A stretch of DNA of 64,000 nucleotides from Methylococcales bacterium (GTDB taxonomy: Bacteria; Pseudomonadota; Gammaproteobacteria; Methylococcales; Methylomonadaceae), in NCBI GenBank assembly GCA_028707085.1, contig JAQTUW010000006.1:28616-92615 (forward strand), in the 5' to 3' direction. A model generated the notes under the pieces. It ran no database searches. It saw only the letters and a program-made list of their open reading frames with translations, and was not told the origin of the DNA. Shown here piece after piece: positions 11,498-20,975 of this stretch (position 1 is its first letter; every line of letters begins with the position of its first letter). The position numbers and the translations under genes were made by a program.

Positions 11498-13384
11498 TTA
11501 AAGCTCAACTCTAATCCCCAGTTCGACTACCCGATCAACCGGAATTTTAAAATACTCGATCGCACTACTGGAGTTGTGGGTTAAAAAAGTAAACAAAGCC
11601 CGCCCCCATTTCGGCATCGGGCTCAAGCGCCGGAACGATAGCCGTTCCGTGCCAATGAAAAAAGACACCGTCTTCTGATCTATCGTCAAGCCTTCATGCC
11701 TGCATAATTGCAAGGCGCGACGAACATCCTGCTCTTCCTGGAAACCGAAATACAGCTTGACCCGATAAAAATTGCGCTTATCGCCAAAAGCTCTGACCTT
11801 GACCCTGTGCGCCTCGTCCACATAAGGCTCGTCCTTGGTGACGATGGTCAGCACAATGATTTTCTCGTGCAGGACATGATTGTGTTCCAGATTATGCAGC
11901 AGCACCAGCGGCACGCCGTGAACGGTTCTGGCCAGATAGATCGCCGTACCCTGAACGGACACCAGCGGCTGGCCTTTCAGCCGCTCATCCAGCTCCTCGA
12001 ACAGCACCCGCTTTTCATGCAGATATTTTGCCAGCAACTCCCGACCCCTGATCCAGGTTCTAATAATCAAAAACAGCACCCCGCCGACAGCCAGCGGCAG
12101 CCAGCCGCCGGTCGGGATCTTCAGGCAGTTGGGGGCAAGAAAGGTCAGATCGATGAATAAAAAGAACGACAAGAAGGCGGTACTGGTGACTTTGTTCCAT
12201 TGCCACAACGCCTGAATGACGATAAACGCCAGAATGGTAGTGGTCATCATGGTGCCGGTAACCGCGATACCGTATGCCGAAGCCAAAGCCGACGAGCTTT
12301 TGAAAGTCAGCACCAGAATAAACACCGCGACCATCAATAGCCAATTGACCGCCGGCACATAAACCTGCCCCATTTCATCCCCCGAGGTATGGCGGATATT
12401 CATGCGCGGACAGTAGCCGAGCTGGATGGCCTGACGGGTTATGGAGAACGCCCCTGAAATCACCGCTTGCGATGCAATCACCGTCGCCATTGTCGACAGA
12501 ATCAGCAAGGGGGACAACGCCCAATCCGGTGCCATCAGATAAAACGGATTTTCAATAGCCGCCGGGTTGGCGATCAGCAATGCGCCCTGCCCGAAATAAT
12601 TCAGCAGCAGCGCCGGAAAAACAAAGAAAAACCATGCCAGACGGATCGGTTTTAAGCCAAAATGTCCCATATCGGCATATAAAGCCTCGGCGCCGGTAAT
12701 GGCCAGAACCACCGCCCCCATAATGGCAAAACCTTTCCAGCCCAGTTCGAAAAGCATCTGCACCCCAAAATAGGGGTTAATGGCTAACAGCACCTCAGGG
12801 GCCTTGACAATATTGACGACCCCCAATACCGCCAGCGTGGCGAACCAGAAAACCATAACCGGCGAAAACATCCGCCCTACCTTGCCGGTGCCTTTGGCCT
12901 GAACAATAAACAGCACCAATAGAACCAGAATAGTGAAAGGCAGAATATAACTATCCAGTTTTGGCGCAATAATCTGCAGCCCTTCCACCGCACTCAGCAC
13001 CGAAATGGCTGGGGTAAGAATACTGTCGCCATAAAACAGCGATGCGCCGAGCAGGCCGATCGTCACAATAAAGGATTGCTTGCGCGGATTGTTTCGCGAA
13101 CTCTGCAAAGCCAGCGCCATCAGCGCCATAATGCCGCCTTCGCCCTTGTTGTCCGCCCGCATGATAAAAATTGCATATTTGGTGGTGACGACCAGCGTCA
13201 GCGACCAAAAAATCAGCGACAGAACACCGGTCACATGCCGGGCGTCAGTTGATAAGCCATCGTGAAAAACTTCTTTTACCGCATAAAGCGGGCTAGTGCC
13301 TATATCGCCAAATACAACACCTATTGCAGCCAAAGCCAGTGTGGTTAATTGTTCCGTAGATTGCGGAGTCTGTTTTTGGGACAT
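11498..13384 (-). CDS. kup: Low-affinity potassium transporter Kup
   Basis: K+/H+ symporter of the KUP/HAK/KT family in the inner membrane. The 628 residues have the hallmark start LALAAIGVVFGDIGTSPLYA, about 12 transmembrane helices to residue 430 or so, and a soluble C-terminal domain with QGTAIYLARTVHGVP and the terminal IPVDRVVELG. Full length. It is convergent with the glutaredoxin-like gene and divergent from tonB, alone in its transcription unit. Confidence 0.97.
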   Translation of the reverse strand: MSQKQTPQSTEQLTTLALAAIGVVFGDIGTSPLYAVKEVFHDGLSTDARHVTGVLSLIFWSLTLVVTTKYAIFIMRADNKGEGGIMALMALALQSSRNNPRKQSFIVTIGLLGASLFYGDSILTPAISVLSAVEGLQIIAPKLDSYILPFTILVLLVLFIVQAKGTGKVGRMFSPVMVFWFATLAVLGVVNIVKAPEVLLAINPYFGVQMLFELGWKGFAIMGAVVLAITGAEALYADMGHFGLKPIRLAWFFFVFPALLLNYFGQGALLIANPAAIENPFYLMAPDWALSPLLILSTMATVIASQAVISGAFSITRQAIQLGYCPRMNIRHTSGDEMGQVYVPAVNWLLMVAVFILVLTFKSSSALASAYGIAVTGTMMTTTILAFIVIQALWQWNKVTSTAFLSFFLFIDLTFLAPNCLKIPTGGWLPLAVGGVLFLIIRTWIRGRELLAKYLHEKRVLFEELDERLKGQPLVSVQGTAIYLARTVHGVPLVLLHNLEHNHVLHEKIIVLTIVTKDEPYVDEAHRVKVRAFGDKRNFYRVKLYFGFQEEQDVRRALQLCRHEGLTIDQKTVSFFIGTERLSFRRLSPMPKWGRALFTFLTHNSSSAIEYFKIPVDRVVELGIRVEL

Positions 13385-13650
13385 GAGTACGGGTAAACAA
13401 AATTTAACTTATAAAGCTTGAAATTATGCCACAGAATTTACATTAGTCGCTCATTGATGCAAGACCGAGTTATTGAAACAAGGCTCATGGCAAAGCGGGT
13501 ATGATTTTTTTCAAAACTTTCATCCATCCCGCTGTTCCAAAGCATTTATATAATTTACAATGCTTCTCTTGATTCCGGCCGGCTATTTTTTCCGTTACAA
13601 CACAGGTTTATGCCTTTACCCAACAACCACATAACCATCACGGAGGCACT
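13385..13650. other. Divergent intergenic region between kup and tonB
   Basis: 266 bp without a gene. It must hold the promoters of kup (minus) and tonB-exbB-exbD (plus). I see no convincing Fur box and no consensus sigma-70 pair that stands out. Confidence 0.5.
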
Positions 13651-14439
13651 TTGAGCAGCAGCGAATTAGCGTCTTCCAACGATCTTATGGCAAAGTTGAC
13701 GCCAAAAACAAATTCTGTGTTAAGCGCATTACTGGGTGAGGAACGCCCGGGGAACATGCTGATTCTGCTGTTTATTTTAGTGCTGGTGCTGCATATCTGG
13801 GCGATAGTTTGGCTGCTCAGGCCGGATGAATCACCTATCACGCCTGCGCAACCGCTGATGATGGAAGTCTCGATGCTGGCCGTTACCGCATCCAGACCCA
13901 GCGTAGCGCCACCGGCTGCGGCCCCGGCTCAACAGGAAAAAAAACCGGAACCTAAAAAACCGGAGCCCCAAAAACCGATACCGAAAAAACCCGCGCCCAA
14001 ACCAACCCCGCATAAAACACCGCCTGTGGAGCAAAAACCGCTGGATCTCGGCCCGGCAGAAAAAAAAGTCGAACAGTCCGTCTCGCAGCCTGCGGCCGAA
14101 AGCTCAAGCGCCGCAAACAGCAAAGCCGAAGCCGCCGCGGCGGCCACACAATTTACCGAGGCCAGTTTCAGGGCCAGTTACCTGCATAATCCGAAACCGG
14201 AATATCCGTCCGTCGCCAAAAGCCGCGGCTGGGAAGGCAAAGTGCTGCTCAAGGTAAAAGTTTCAGCCACCGGCGCCAGTGAAACAGTCGAAATCGAACA
14301 CGGCAGCGGGCACGAGACGCTCGACGAATCGGCCATCGAAGCTGTCAGGCAATGGCGGTTCGTTCCGGCCAAACATGGCGAAACAGCTGTATCCAGCACA
14401 GTGACAGTGCCTATTGTTTTTCATTTAAGCGAAGATTAA
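13651..14439 (+). CDS. tonB: Energy transducer TonB (TTG start)
   Basis: 262 residues. An N-terminal cytoplasmic piece of about 35 residues is followed by one membrane anchor ([20 protein letters not shown]). Next comes a long Pro/Lys/Glu-rich periplasmic spacer with repeated [12 protein letters not shown] units, and finally a C-terminal TonB domain (about 165-262: [20 protein letters not shown] ... [11 protein letters not shown]). It passes proton-motive energy from ExbBD to outer-membrane receptors. CGGAGGC sits 6 nt before a TTG, the best start in the frame. First gene of tonB-exbB-exbD. No receptor gene is adjacent. Confidence 0.93.
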   Translation: MSSSELASSNDLMAKLTPKTNSVLSALLGEERPGNMLILLFILVLVLHIWAIVWLLRPDESPITPAQPLMMEVSMLAVTASRPSVAPPAAAPAQQEKKPEPKKPEPQKPIPKKPAPKPTPHKTPPVEQKPLDLGPAEKKVEQSVSQPAAESSSAANSKAEAAAAATQFTEASFRASYLHNPKPEYPSVAKSRGWEGKVLLKVKVSATGASETVEIEHGSGHETLDESAIEAVRQWRFVPAKHGETAVSSTVTVPIVFHLSED

Positions 14440-14455
14440 AAAACAGGAGAAATTA

Positions 14456-15121
14456 ATGCCTTTCCAAATTGCCCCGGACATCATAATCGATGCGACCTTA
14501 TACATCTTGCTGGTGTTCTCACTCATTACCTGGACATTGATTTTTTTCAAGATCTGGCAATTTGCCAAAAACGGTTATTATAACCGGCAATTCAATGCCG
14601 CATTCTGGGACGCAGCCGATCTTAAAGCCGCGGAACATCTGCCGGCAGAAAAAAACCGCGGCCCAAAAGCCCGCATAGCCGCCTGCGGATTTGCCTGGCT
14701 GGCGGAAATGAATCACCCGGAAACAGCGGCCAGCCTCAAATTTCGCGGCTCGCCGCAGGAACTGCTGGAACAAAGCCTGCGCAAGCAAACCCATATCGAA
14801 CAGCAGCGCATGGAAAGCGGCCTGACCATGCTGGCCAGCATAGGCAGCACCGCGCCGTTTGTCGGCCTGTTCGGCACCGTCATGGGCATCATGAACGCCA
14901 TGCACGATATCAGCGCCAAAGGCTCCGCCAGCCTGGACGTCGTCGCCGGCCCGATAGGCGATGCGCTAATCGCCACCGCGATCGGTATCGCCGTTGCGGT
15001 GCCCGCCGTGCTGGCCTATAACTTTTTTGTCCGCCGCGCCAAACATCACCGGGCCGCGCTGGAACATTTCGTCGATAGTTTTTTGCATATCGCCCTAGGC
15101 GATAATGCCGGACAGGAGTAA
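14456..15121 (+). CDS. exbB: Biopolymer transport protein ExbB (MotA/TolQ/ExbB family)
   Basis: 221 residues, three transmembrane helices (about 10-32, 130-155, 170-195). It carries the family signature [20 protein letters not shown] and the pore-lining [20 protein letters not shown]. It forms the proton channel with ExbD that drives TonB. Spaced 16 nt after tonB with an AGGAG site; 4 nt before exbD. A TolQ role is less likely because the partner upstream is TonB. Confidence 0.95.
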   Translation: MPFQIAPDIIIDATLYILLVFSLITWTLIFFKIWQFAKNGYYNRQFNAAFWDAADLKAAEHLPAEKNRGPKARIAACGFAWLAEMNHPETAASLKFRGSPQELLEQSLRKQTHIEQQRMESGLTMLASIGSTAPFVGLFGTVMGIMNAMHDISAKGSASLDVVAGPIGDALIATAIGIAVAVPAVLAYNFFVRRAKHHRAALEHFVDSFLHIALGDNAGQE

Positions 15122-15125
15122 CCAG

Positions 15126-15536
15126 ATGGGATTTAAAACCAATTCCGAAGACGACGAAGCAGTCAGCGAAATCAACGTCACCCCGCTAGTCGATGTGATG
15201 CTGGTGCTGGTAATCATTCTGCTGGTCACTGCCCCCCTGCTGACCCAGTCGGTAAACGTGGCGTTGCCGAAAACCGCGACCACCATTCCGGACACCGAGA
15301 AGCAGCCTTTTCAGCTCGGCATTGACGCCCAGGGCGTCATCACCCTTAACAAAAACCCGATTGCCGACATGAACGCCCTGGAAACCACACTAAAAGACGA
15401 ACTGGCGAAAAACCCGGAAATGGTCGTACATATGTATGCCGACCAGAGCATCAATTACGGAAAGGTTGCCGAGGTCATGGCCGCCGTACAGCATGCCGGC
15501 ATCTCAAAACTGGCCTTCGTCTCGGTGGAGAAATAA
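15126..15536 (+). CDS. exbD: Biopolymer transport protein ExbD
   Basis: 136 residues from the ATG at 15126 (MGFKTNSEDDEAVSEINVTP), with AGGAG 8 nt upstream. One N-terminal transmembrane helix carries the conserved Asp of PLVDVMLVLVIILLVTAP, which conducts protons, and a periplasmic domain ends in HAGISKLAFVS. The frame opens 7 codons earlier, inside exbB, but the Shine-Dalgarno favours 15126. Last gene of tonB-exbB-exbD. Confidence 0.94.
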   Translation: MGFKTNSEDDEAVSEINVTPLVDVMLVLVIILLVTAPLLTQSVNVALPKTATTIPDTEKQPFQLGIDAQGVITLNKNPIADMNALETTLKDELAKNPEMVVHMYADQSINYGKVAEVMAAVQHAGISKLAFVSVEK

Positions 15537-15691
15537 AGCGGAATGTATTATCATTCTCGCCGGACAAACCGTTAAATGACAGGGCGCAATAGCGAATACG
15601 CGTTGCGCCCCAGGCTCAAAGCCAATCTGGTTGAACGGAAACTTTTTATATCAATGCCCTACTGTTAATTCCGGGCATGCAGAATCATCAA

Positions 15692-15710
15692 AGCCCGGTT
15701 CTTTCGGGCT
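15692..15710. terminator. Hairpin between convergent exbD and rimK
   Basis: Stem AGCCCG/CGGGCT with a 7-nt loop; read on the minus strand it is followed by TTTG. It lies 14 nt after the rimK stop and about 155 nt after exbD. A second GC-rich stem (GGGCGCAA / TTGCGCCC, 15582-15610) lies nearer exbD but lacks a T run. Confidence 0.5.
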
Positions 15711-15723
15711 CATTTCATAGCCC

Positions 15724-16638
15724 TCAGCCGACCATCGAACCTGACCGCGACCCCGCCTTGCTCCTGGCAATGTTTTTTTCAATGTACTCGATCATCAGGG
15801 CAGCGATATCCTTCTCGCAGGTCTTTTCTATGCCTTCCAGTCCGGGGGATGAATTCACCTCCATCACTAGCGGCCCACGTCTGGAGCGCAGCAAATCGAC
15901 GCCGCAAACATCCAGGCCCATGACTTTGGCGGCGTGAACCGCCGCCGCCCGCTCCTGCGGACTAAGCCTTACCACTGTCGCCGTGCCGCCGCGATGCAGA
16001 TTGGAACGGAACTCGCCCTCGCGACCCTGGCGTTTTATAGCGGCCACGACCTTGTCGCCCAGCACAAAGCAGCGGATATCGCTGCCATTGGCTTCCTGAA
16101 TGAACTCCTGCACCATAATATTGGCATTAAGCCCCATAAAAGCCTGAATGACGCTATGGGCGGCATTATGGGTTTCGGCCAGCACCACGCCTATGCCCTG
16201 GGAACCTTCAACCAGCTTGATCACCAGCGGCGCACCGCCCACTTCGGCAATCAGATCCTCGATGCTATCGGGATTATGGGCAAAAGCGGTAATCGGCAAA
16301 TCGATGCCCTTGCGCGCCAGCAACTGGCTGGACGCCAGTTTGTCGCGGGAACGGCTGATGGCGTCGGAATTATTCAGCACGAAGGTGCTCATCACCTCGA
16401 ATTGCCGTAAAACCGCCGTGCCGTAAAAAGTGACTGACGCCCCTATCCGCGGAATGACCGCATCAAACCCGGTCAGGTTTTCGCCCTGATAATGAATGGA
16501 CGGCTTCATCGAGGTAATATTCATATAACAATGCGTCGGATCCAGCACCCGAACTTCATGTCCGCGTACTGTGGCGGCTTCCACCAGCCGCACACTGGAA
16601 TATAAGGTGCTATCGCGGGAAAGAATGGCTATTTTCAT
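15724..16638 (-). CDS. rimK: RimK-family alpha-L-glutamate ligase (ATP-grasp)
   Basis: 304 residues with the ATP-grasp fold of RimK: an N-terminal Rossmann-like part ([22 protein letters not shown]), then [20 protein letters not shown], the ATP-binding [16 protein letters not shown], and the metal/ATP residues in [26 protein letters not shown]. RimK adds glutamates to the C-terminus of ribosomal protein S6; relatives act on other substrates. It ends the mtnB-mtnD-mtnC run with a 14-nt gap, so it may share that transcript, although no metabolic link is known. Confidence 0.92.
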   Translation of the reverse strand: MKIAILSRDSTLYSSVRLVEAATVRGHEVRVLDPTHCYMNITSMKPSIHYQGENLTGFDAVIPRIGASVTFYGTAVLRQFEVMSTFVLNNSDAISRSRDKLASSQLLARKGIDLPITAFAHNPDSIEDLIAEVGGAPLVIKLVEGSQGIGVVLAETHNAAHSVIQAFMGLNANIMVQEFIQEANGSDIRCFVLGDKVVAAIKRQGREGEFRSNLHRGGTATVVRLSPQERAAAVHAAKVMGLDVCGVDLLRSRRGPLVMEVNSSPGLEGIEKTCEKDIAALMIEYIEKNIARSKAGSRSGSMVG

Positions 16639-16652
16639 GCGTTTTGCCGGAA

Positions 16653-17327
16653 TTAAAGCGGAATGCCATCAAAATCGGCGATCTGGCGATGCGCCGCCCG
16701 ATTATCGATACTTTGCCCTCTCACCAACCAGTAAGTCTCGAAACCGGCTTGCCGGGCGGCGTCCAGTTCTTCCTTGCTATCCGACAGGAACAGGATTTCC
16801 CCGGCCGGCAAATTTATCTGCCCGGCAATGCGCGCATAAGACGAAACGTCCTTCTTGCCGCCGATATGGGTATCGAAAAAACCGGAAAACAGCGGCGTCA
16901 AATCGCCATAGGCGCTATACCCAAACAGCAGCTTCTGGGCCTGAACCGAACCGGAAGAATAAACATATAGCGCATAACCCTGTCCTTTAAACAACTTTAA
17001 CCGCCTTGCCGCATCTTCATAAAGATGGCCTTCAAAATCGCCCTGCCTATAACCGGCTTGCCAGATAAGGCCCTGCAAGGTTTTGAGCGGGGTGATCTTT
17101 TGGTCACGGTCTATCCAGTCCAGAAACTGTGCGATGAGCTGTTCTTCAGTCAGTTCCGTTCCCACTTCGCGGCGGGCGTCGGCCAGCAGGGCCGCAACCT
17201 GCGCATCGTCGCGCTGGCTGCGAACAAAATCGGCCAGATGCTGGCGGGCATAGGGAAAAAGCACATCCTTGACGAAAGACAGCGATGAGGTCGTGCCTTC
17301 AATATCGGTAACGATAGCTTTGATCAT
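16653..17327 (-). CDS. mtnC: Enolase-phosphatase E1 (acireductone synthase)
   Basis: HAD-family bifunctional enzyme of methionine salvage: enolises 2,3-diketo-5-methylthiopentyl-1-phosphate and then dephosphorylates it to acireductone. 224 residues from the ATG at 17327: [20 protein letters not shown] is the MtnC signature with both HAD Asp/Glu residues, followed by [17 protein letters not shown] and [15 protein letters not shown] frame extension upstream lies within mtnD and is not used. It overlaps mtnD by 4 nt (ATGA). Confidence 0.95.
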   Translation of the reverse strand: MIKAIVTDIEGTTSSLSFVKDVLFPYARQHLADFVRSQRDDAQVAALLADARREVGTELTEEQLIAQFLDWIDRDQKITPLKTLQGLIWQAGYRQGDFEGHLYEDAARRLKLFKGQGYALYVYSSGSVQAQKLLFGYSAYGDLTPLFSGFFDTHIGGKKDVSSYARIAGQINLPAGEILFLSDSKEELDAARQAGFETYWLVRGQSIDNRAAHRQIADFDGIPL

Positions 17328-17881
17328 AGTGCGGCCCGATACTGATCCAGCGTCGGGAAGCTGTCTGCGATGGGATTGCCGGTAAATTCCGCAACCCAGC
17401 CTTCTTCGGTGGTAAACAGCCGGATGCATTTAAAATCCGGATTCTCGCCCATGTCGAACCAGTGCGTGGTATTGGCCGGCACGCTGATCAGGTCGCCCTG
17501 TTCGCACAGCACCGCATAAACCTTATCCGCCACATGCAGATAAAACAGGCCGCAGCCTTCGACAAAAAACCGGACTTCAAAATCGCCATGGGTATGTTCG
17601 GCAAGAAATTTCTGCCGTAATTGCGCGCTATTCGGATGATCGGGCTTGAGGCTGATCACATCGACGGATTTAAAACCATACTGTCGGCTAAGCGTGTCGA
17701 TGGAAGACCGGTAGGCGTCCAGCACCGTCCGGGCGTCGGCGTCGGCGGCAAATTCACATTCCGCCTGCCAGCGCTGAAACTGCACGCCCAGGCCCTGCAA
17801 TTGTCCGGCGATAGTCTCAAAGTCGCGGTAGGTAGCGGCTGATTGCGGCTGGGTATCGGGATAGATGGTTAATGCACTCAT
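17324..17881 (-). CDS. mtnD: Acireductone dioxygenase
   Basis: 185-residue cupin enzyme that splits acireductone to the keto acid of methionine plus formate (Fe form), or to methylthiopropionate, CO and formate (Ni form). The metal site is visible as H-x-H-x4-E in HTHGDFEVRFF and the later NTTHWFDMG. The sequence does not tell which metal is used. Located between mtnB (2 nt apart) and mtnC (4-nt overlap), so translation is tightly coupled. Confidence 0.96.
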   Translation of the reverse strand: MSALTIYPDTQPQSAATYRDFETIAGQLQGLGVQFQRWQAECEFAADADARTVLDAYRSSIDTLSRQYGFKSVDVISLKPDHPNSAQLRQKFLAEHTHGDFEVRFFVEGCGLFYLHVADKVYAVLCEQGDLISVPANTTHWFDMGENPDFKCIRLFTTEEGWVAEFTGNPIADSFPTLDQYRAAL

Positions 17882-17883
17882 AG

Positions 17884-18501
17884 TTATTTGACTCCGCGCA
17901 AGCGAATTTCACAATCGAACAAAAACTCCAGCGCCTCAAGATAGCGCAAGGCGTCCGCAACCGACGGCCCCCACGTGTAAAAACCGTGACCGGCAATGAT
18001 ATAGGCATGAATTTCGCCATGCTTGTCAAGATACGCCTCCACGGCTGCCGCCAGACGCGGTATATCCTGATCATTGGCAAAAATCGGAATACTGATCCGA
18101 ATTTCGTGAGTATCCACCCCATTCAGTGCTTTTAGCAACTCGTAATTTTCCAGCACGATCAGATCCTTAAACAGCCGCGCCGTCAGCGTGGCGTTAATGG
18201 AATGCGGATGCAGCACCGAGTTGACCAGGGGAAAACGCTGATAAAGGGAGGTGTGCAGCAGGGTTTCGGCCGAGGGTTTTTTGCCGTCCAGCGAACGCCC
18301 GTCAGGCCCGATCACCATGATGTCTTCACGCTGTAAACAGCCTTTATGCCTGCCGGACACCGTAATGGCGATATTGCCATCGCTCAGCCTTGCCGAAAAA
18401 TTGCCGCTGGTGGCAGGTACCCAGCCTTTACTGTCTATAAAACGCCCGGCGGCAATCAGCTCGTCGGCTTTGCAATAGAATTCGTCGGTTTTCAAAGTCA
18501 T
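17884..18501 (-). CDS. mtnB: Methylthioribulose-1-phosphate dehydratase
   Basis: Class II aldolase-fold zinc enzyme that dehydrates methylthioribulose 1-phosphate in methionine salvage. 205 residues from the ATG at 18501 (MTLKTDEFYCKADELI): PATSGNFSAR substrate loop, zinc ligands HPHS and the later HGFYTWG. The frame stays open 25 codons upstream, but that stretch is the 3' end of rnpB and so not coding. First gene of mtnB-mtnD-mtnC-rimK. mtnA, mtnP or mtnK and an aminotransferase are not in this window. Confidence 0.95.
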   Translation of the reverse strand: MTLKTDEFYCKADELIAAGRFIDSKGWVPATSGNFSARLSDGNIAITVSGRHKGCLQREDIMVIGPDGRSLDGKKPSAETLLHTSLYQRFPLVNSVLHPHSINATLTARLFKDLIVLENYELLKALNGVDTHEIRISIPIFANDQDIPRLAAAVEAYLDKHGEIHAYIIAGHGFYTWGPSVADALRYLEALEFLFDCEIRLRGVK

Positions 18502-18532
18502 CTGGAATCGGTTTGCGAATTGCAAAAAAGAA

Positions 18533-18879
18533 AGAGTTGGCCTGTAAGCCGGGTTCTGTCGAGAACAGCCATTCATCTAGGCGACAAGTCACCCTGTCGC
18601 TCAAGCAATCTACCCAGGAGCCGCGCGGGCCACGCGTATGCTCCTCTATTTGATCTTGCTCCGGGCGGGGTTTTCCCTGCCACGCCTGTTACCAGGCGCG
18701 CGGTGCGCTCTTACCGCACCATTTCACCCTTACCGGGTTCCGGGGAACCAGGCGGTATATTTTCTGCGGCACTTTCCGTAGGCTCACGCCTCCCAGGCAT
18801 TACCTGGCGCCCTGCCCTATGGAGCCCGGACTTTCCTCCCTTTTATTTGCATAAAACGGCGACTGTTCGGCCAACTCTG
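18533..18879 (-). ncRNA. rnpB: RNase P RNA, class A
   Basis: Catalytic RNA of RNase P, which matures tRNA 5' ends. On the minus strand the conserved blocks appear in order: GAGGAAAGTCCGGGCTCC, CAGGGTGCCAGGTAATGCC, GTAAGGGTGAAATGGTGCGG, TAAGAGCGCACCG, the ACAGAACCCGGCTTA 3' signature and CTAGATGAATGGC. The two ends (GAGTTGGCC near 18877 and GGCCAACTC near 18537) pair to form P1, which fixes the boundaries within a few bases. A CTTTCTTTTTT tract follows the 3' end. mtnB begins about 31 nt downstream. Confidence 0.96.
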
Positions 18880-18885
18880 GTGGTG

Positions 18886-18891
18886 ATTATA
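18886..18891 (-). promoter_or_regulatory. -10 element of the rnpB promoter
   Basis: A consensus TATAAT on the minus strand lies 6-7 nt before the first base of the P1 helix of rnpB, the right distance for a start near 18879. The -35 region (about 18909-18915, GACTAAC) is weak. Confidence 0.65.
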
Positions 18892-18974
18892 CAGAAGTTC
18901 GGGAAAGGGTTAGTCCGTTTTACAGCAAACATTGCCTCCATGAAAGCAAAACCCATCATTCCCGGCTTGCCAGA

Positions 18975-19112
18975 CTACTTGCCAATGAGCCCCAGGGAGG
19001 CAATGCTGAACACTAATGTGGAGAAAACAAATTCACCGGACATGAAATCAATGACAGCAATAGTAAAAATCAACCGGCTCAGTATTTGAAATAAAGTGCT
19101 TGATTTGTTCAT
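18975..19112 (-). CDS. Possible small membrane protein, 45 residues
   Basis: An ATG at 19112 preceded by GGCGGAAAA opens a 45-codon frame (MNKSSTLFQILSRLIFTIAV start) made almost entirely of hydrophobic residues, with room for one or two membrane helices, ending GLIGK. Composition and a plausible ribosome site support it, but no family is recognised and it could be chance. It lies upstream of rnpB on the same strand. Confidence 0.4.
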   Translation of the reverse strand: MNKSSTLFQILSRLIFTIAVIDFMSGEFVFSTLVFSIASLGLIGK

Positions 19113-19412
19113 TTTTCCGCCTTGACTAAAAGTCATTTTTTAATTGCGGCTCAACTATATACCCATAAAAAAATTTTACAATCAGGCAATTTGTGTATGG
19201 TTTATTTCTTATTTAGAAACAAACTAGGCAAATGAATTACAAAACCATCTCATTTCAGGTGTTTTTCATCCCGCTTTAAATGTGCCACAATATGCTGCGA
19301 TTTAGAAATCAGTCCAAATCCCTGCCTGTTGAAAAAATATCAGACCGGCCGCCACCGCCCCGGCTTAAACCGCGACATAATGCTACGCATCAGAATTTAA
19401 CCCTATCGCCAC
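19113..19412. other. AT-rich intergenic region before dusA
   Basis: 300 bp, markedly AT-rich in the first half. It must hold the dusA promoter. No gene, repeat or RNA structure is apparent. Confidence 0.5.
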
Positions 19413-20390
19413 ATGATGAACACCGACATTCCGGGCAAACGCTTTTCAGTCGCGCCCATGCTGGACTGGACAGACCGGCATTGCCGCTATTTTCACCGCA
19501 TGCTATCCAGCCACAGCCTGCTGTATAGCGAGATGGTCAGCACCGGCGCCATCCTCCACGGCAACCGCCAAACCCATCTGCAATTCGACCCCGCCGAGCA
19601 TCCCGTCGCCCTGCAATTGGGCGGCAGCAATCCGGCAGAGCTGGCCTTATGCGCAAAAATTACCGAAGACTTTGGCTATGACGAAATCAATCTGAACATC
19701 GGCTGCCCCAGCCCCAGGGTACGGAACGGCAGCTTCGGCGCCTGCCTGATGGCCGAACCCGAACTGGTCGCGGCATGTGTCGCGGCAATGCGGCAGACGG
19801 TTAAAATTCCGGTCACGGTAAAATCCCGGATAGGCATCGATGACCGCGATTCCTATCCGGAACTGGTTGACTTTATTGCCACAATCGCCGCCGCCGGCTG
19901 CGAAACCTTTATTGTGCATGCCCGCAAAGCTTGGTTGTCCGGCCTGTCGCCCAAGCAAAACCGGGAAATTCCGCCCTTGCGTTACGATGTGGTGCTACGC
20001 CTGAAACAAGATTTTCCGGATCTGAATATCGTCATCAATGGCGGCGTCACCAGCCTGGAAACGGCGCTCGATCTATTGCGCGGCGTGGATGGCGTCATGC
20101 TGGGCAGGGAGATTTACCATAACCCCTATTTGCTGTCGGAAGTTGACGCCCGAATTTTTAATGACCATCATGCCGTCAAATCTCGCCGGGACATCGTGCT
20201 GACCTTATTGCCTTATGTTGAGGCGCAATTGCGGCAGGGCGTACGGCTGAATAGCATGAGCCGCCATTATCTGGGGCTGTTTCACGGCGTCAACGGGGCC
20301 AGAGCCTGGCGCCGGCATCTGAGCGAACACGCCACCCGACGCGGCGCGGATCAGCGAGTTTTACTGGATGCCTTAGAATTTACGGTTTGA
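19413..20390 (+). CDS. dusA: tRNA-dihydrouridine(20/20a) synthase
   Basis: FMN- and NADPH-dependent reduction of U20/U20a in the tRNA D-loop. 325 residues; TIM-barrel opening [19 protein letters not shown] is diagnostic of DusA. Next come [21 protein letters not shown] with the catalytic Cys, the FMN-contacting [21 protein letters not shown], and the helical C-terminal tRNA-binding domain. MMNTD offers two adjacent starts; the first is used. It ends 38 nt before folE. Confidence 0.96.
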   Translation: MMNTDIPGKRFSVAPMLDWTDRHCRYFHRMLSSHSLLYSEMVSTGAILHGNRQTHLQFDPAEHPVALQLGGSNPAELALCAKITEDFGYDEINLNIGCPSPRVRNGSFGACLMAEPELVAACVAAMRQTVKIPVTVKSRIGIDDRDSYPELVDFIATIAAAGCETFIVHARKAWLSGLSPKQNREIPPLRYDVVLRLKQDFPDLNIVINGGVTSLETALDLLRGVDGVMLGREIYHNPYLLSEVDARIFNDHHAVKSRRDIVLTLLPYVEAQLRQGVRLNSMSRHYLGLFHGVNGARAWRRHLSEHATRRGADQRVLLDALEFTV

Positions 20391-20428
20391 TACTGGTATA
20401 CTCAGCAACTTTTTATCTTGGGTGCATA

Positions 20429-20971
20429 ATGGAAGAACATTTTTCCAAAATTATTGAAGCAATAGGCGAAGATGTAACCCGTGAAGGGCTGGCCGACACG
20501 CCGAAACGCGCCGCCAAAGCCTTCCAGTTTCTCTGCAACGGTTATGAAAAAACCCTGGATGAAGTTCTGAACGGCGCAATTTTTCAAGCCGATACCGAAG
20601 ACATGGTAATCGTAAAGAATATTGAACTATATTCTCTGTGCGAGCATCATCTGTTACCGTTTATCGGCAAATGCCATATCGGTTATTTGCCGCAAGGCAA
20701 GGTGGTGGGCCTGTCCAAACTAGCCCGGATTGTCGATATGTACGGCCGACGCCTGCAAATTCAGGAACGCCTGACCAAACAGATCGCAACGGCGGTGGAA
20801 ACGGCCATTGATGCCCGCGGCGTGGCTGTGGTCATCGAAGCCAAGCACTTGTGCATGATGATGCGCGGCGTTGAAAAACAGAATTCGGTGATGACCACTT
20901 CTGTGATGACCGGCATCTTCCGTGAAGAAATCAGCACCCGCTCCGAATTTCTTAACCTAATCAACCGCTAA
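20429..20971 (+). CDS. folE: GTP cyclohydrolase I (type IA, zinc)
   Basis: First step of tetrahydrofolate synthesis, GTP to 7,8-dihydroneopterin triphosphate. 180 residues from the ATG at 20429 ([20 protein letters not shown]). Zinc ligands lie in [18 protein letters not shown] and [13 protein letters not shown], with [13 protein letters not shown] between. The frame opens 14 codons upstream inside the dusA end, but MEEHF aligns with the family start. 4 nt before hemH. Confidence 0.95.
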   Translation: MEEHFSKIIEAIGEDVTREGLADTPKRAAKAFQFLCNGYEKTLDEVLNGAIFQADTEDMVIVKNIELYSLCEHHLLPFIGKCHIGYLPQGKVVGLSKLARIVDMYGRRLQIQERLTKQIATAVETAIDARGVAVVIEAKHLCMMMRGVEKQNSVMTTSVMTGIFREEISTRSEFLNLINR

Positions 20972-20975
20972 ACTC

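Noticed and set aside
18346..19089. 247-codon plus-strand frame
   Set aside because: Runs across mtnB and the whole of rnpB antisense; the RNA gene is certain.
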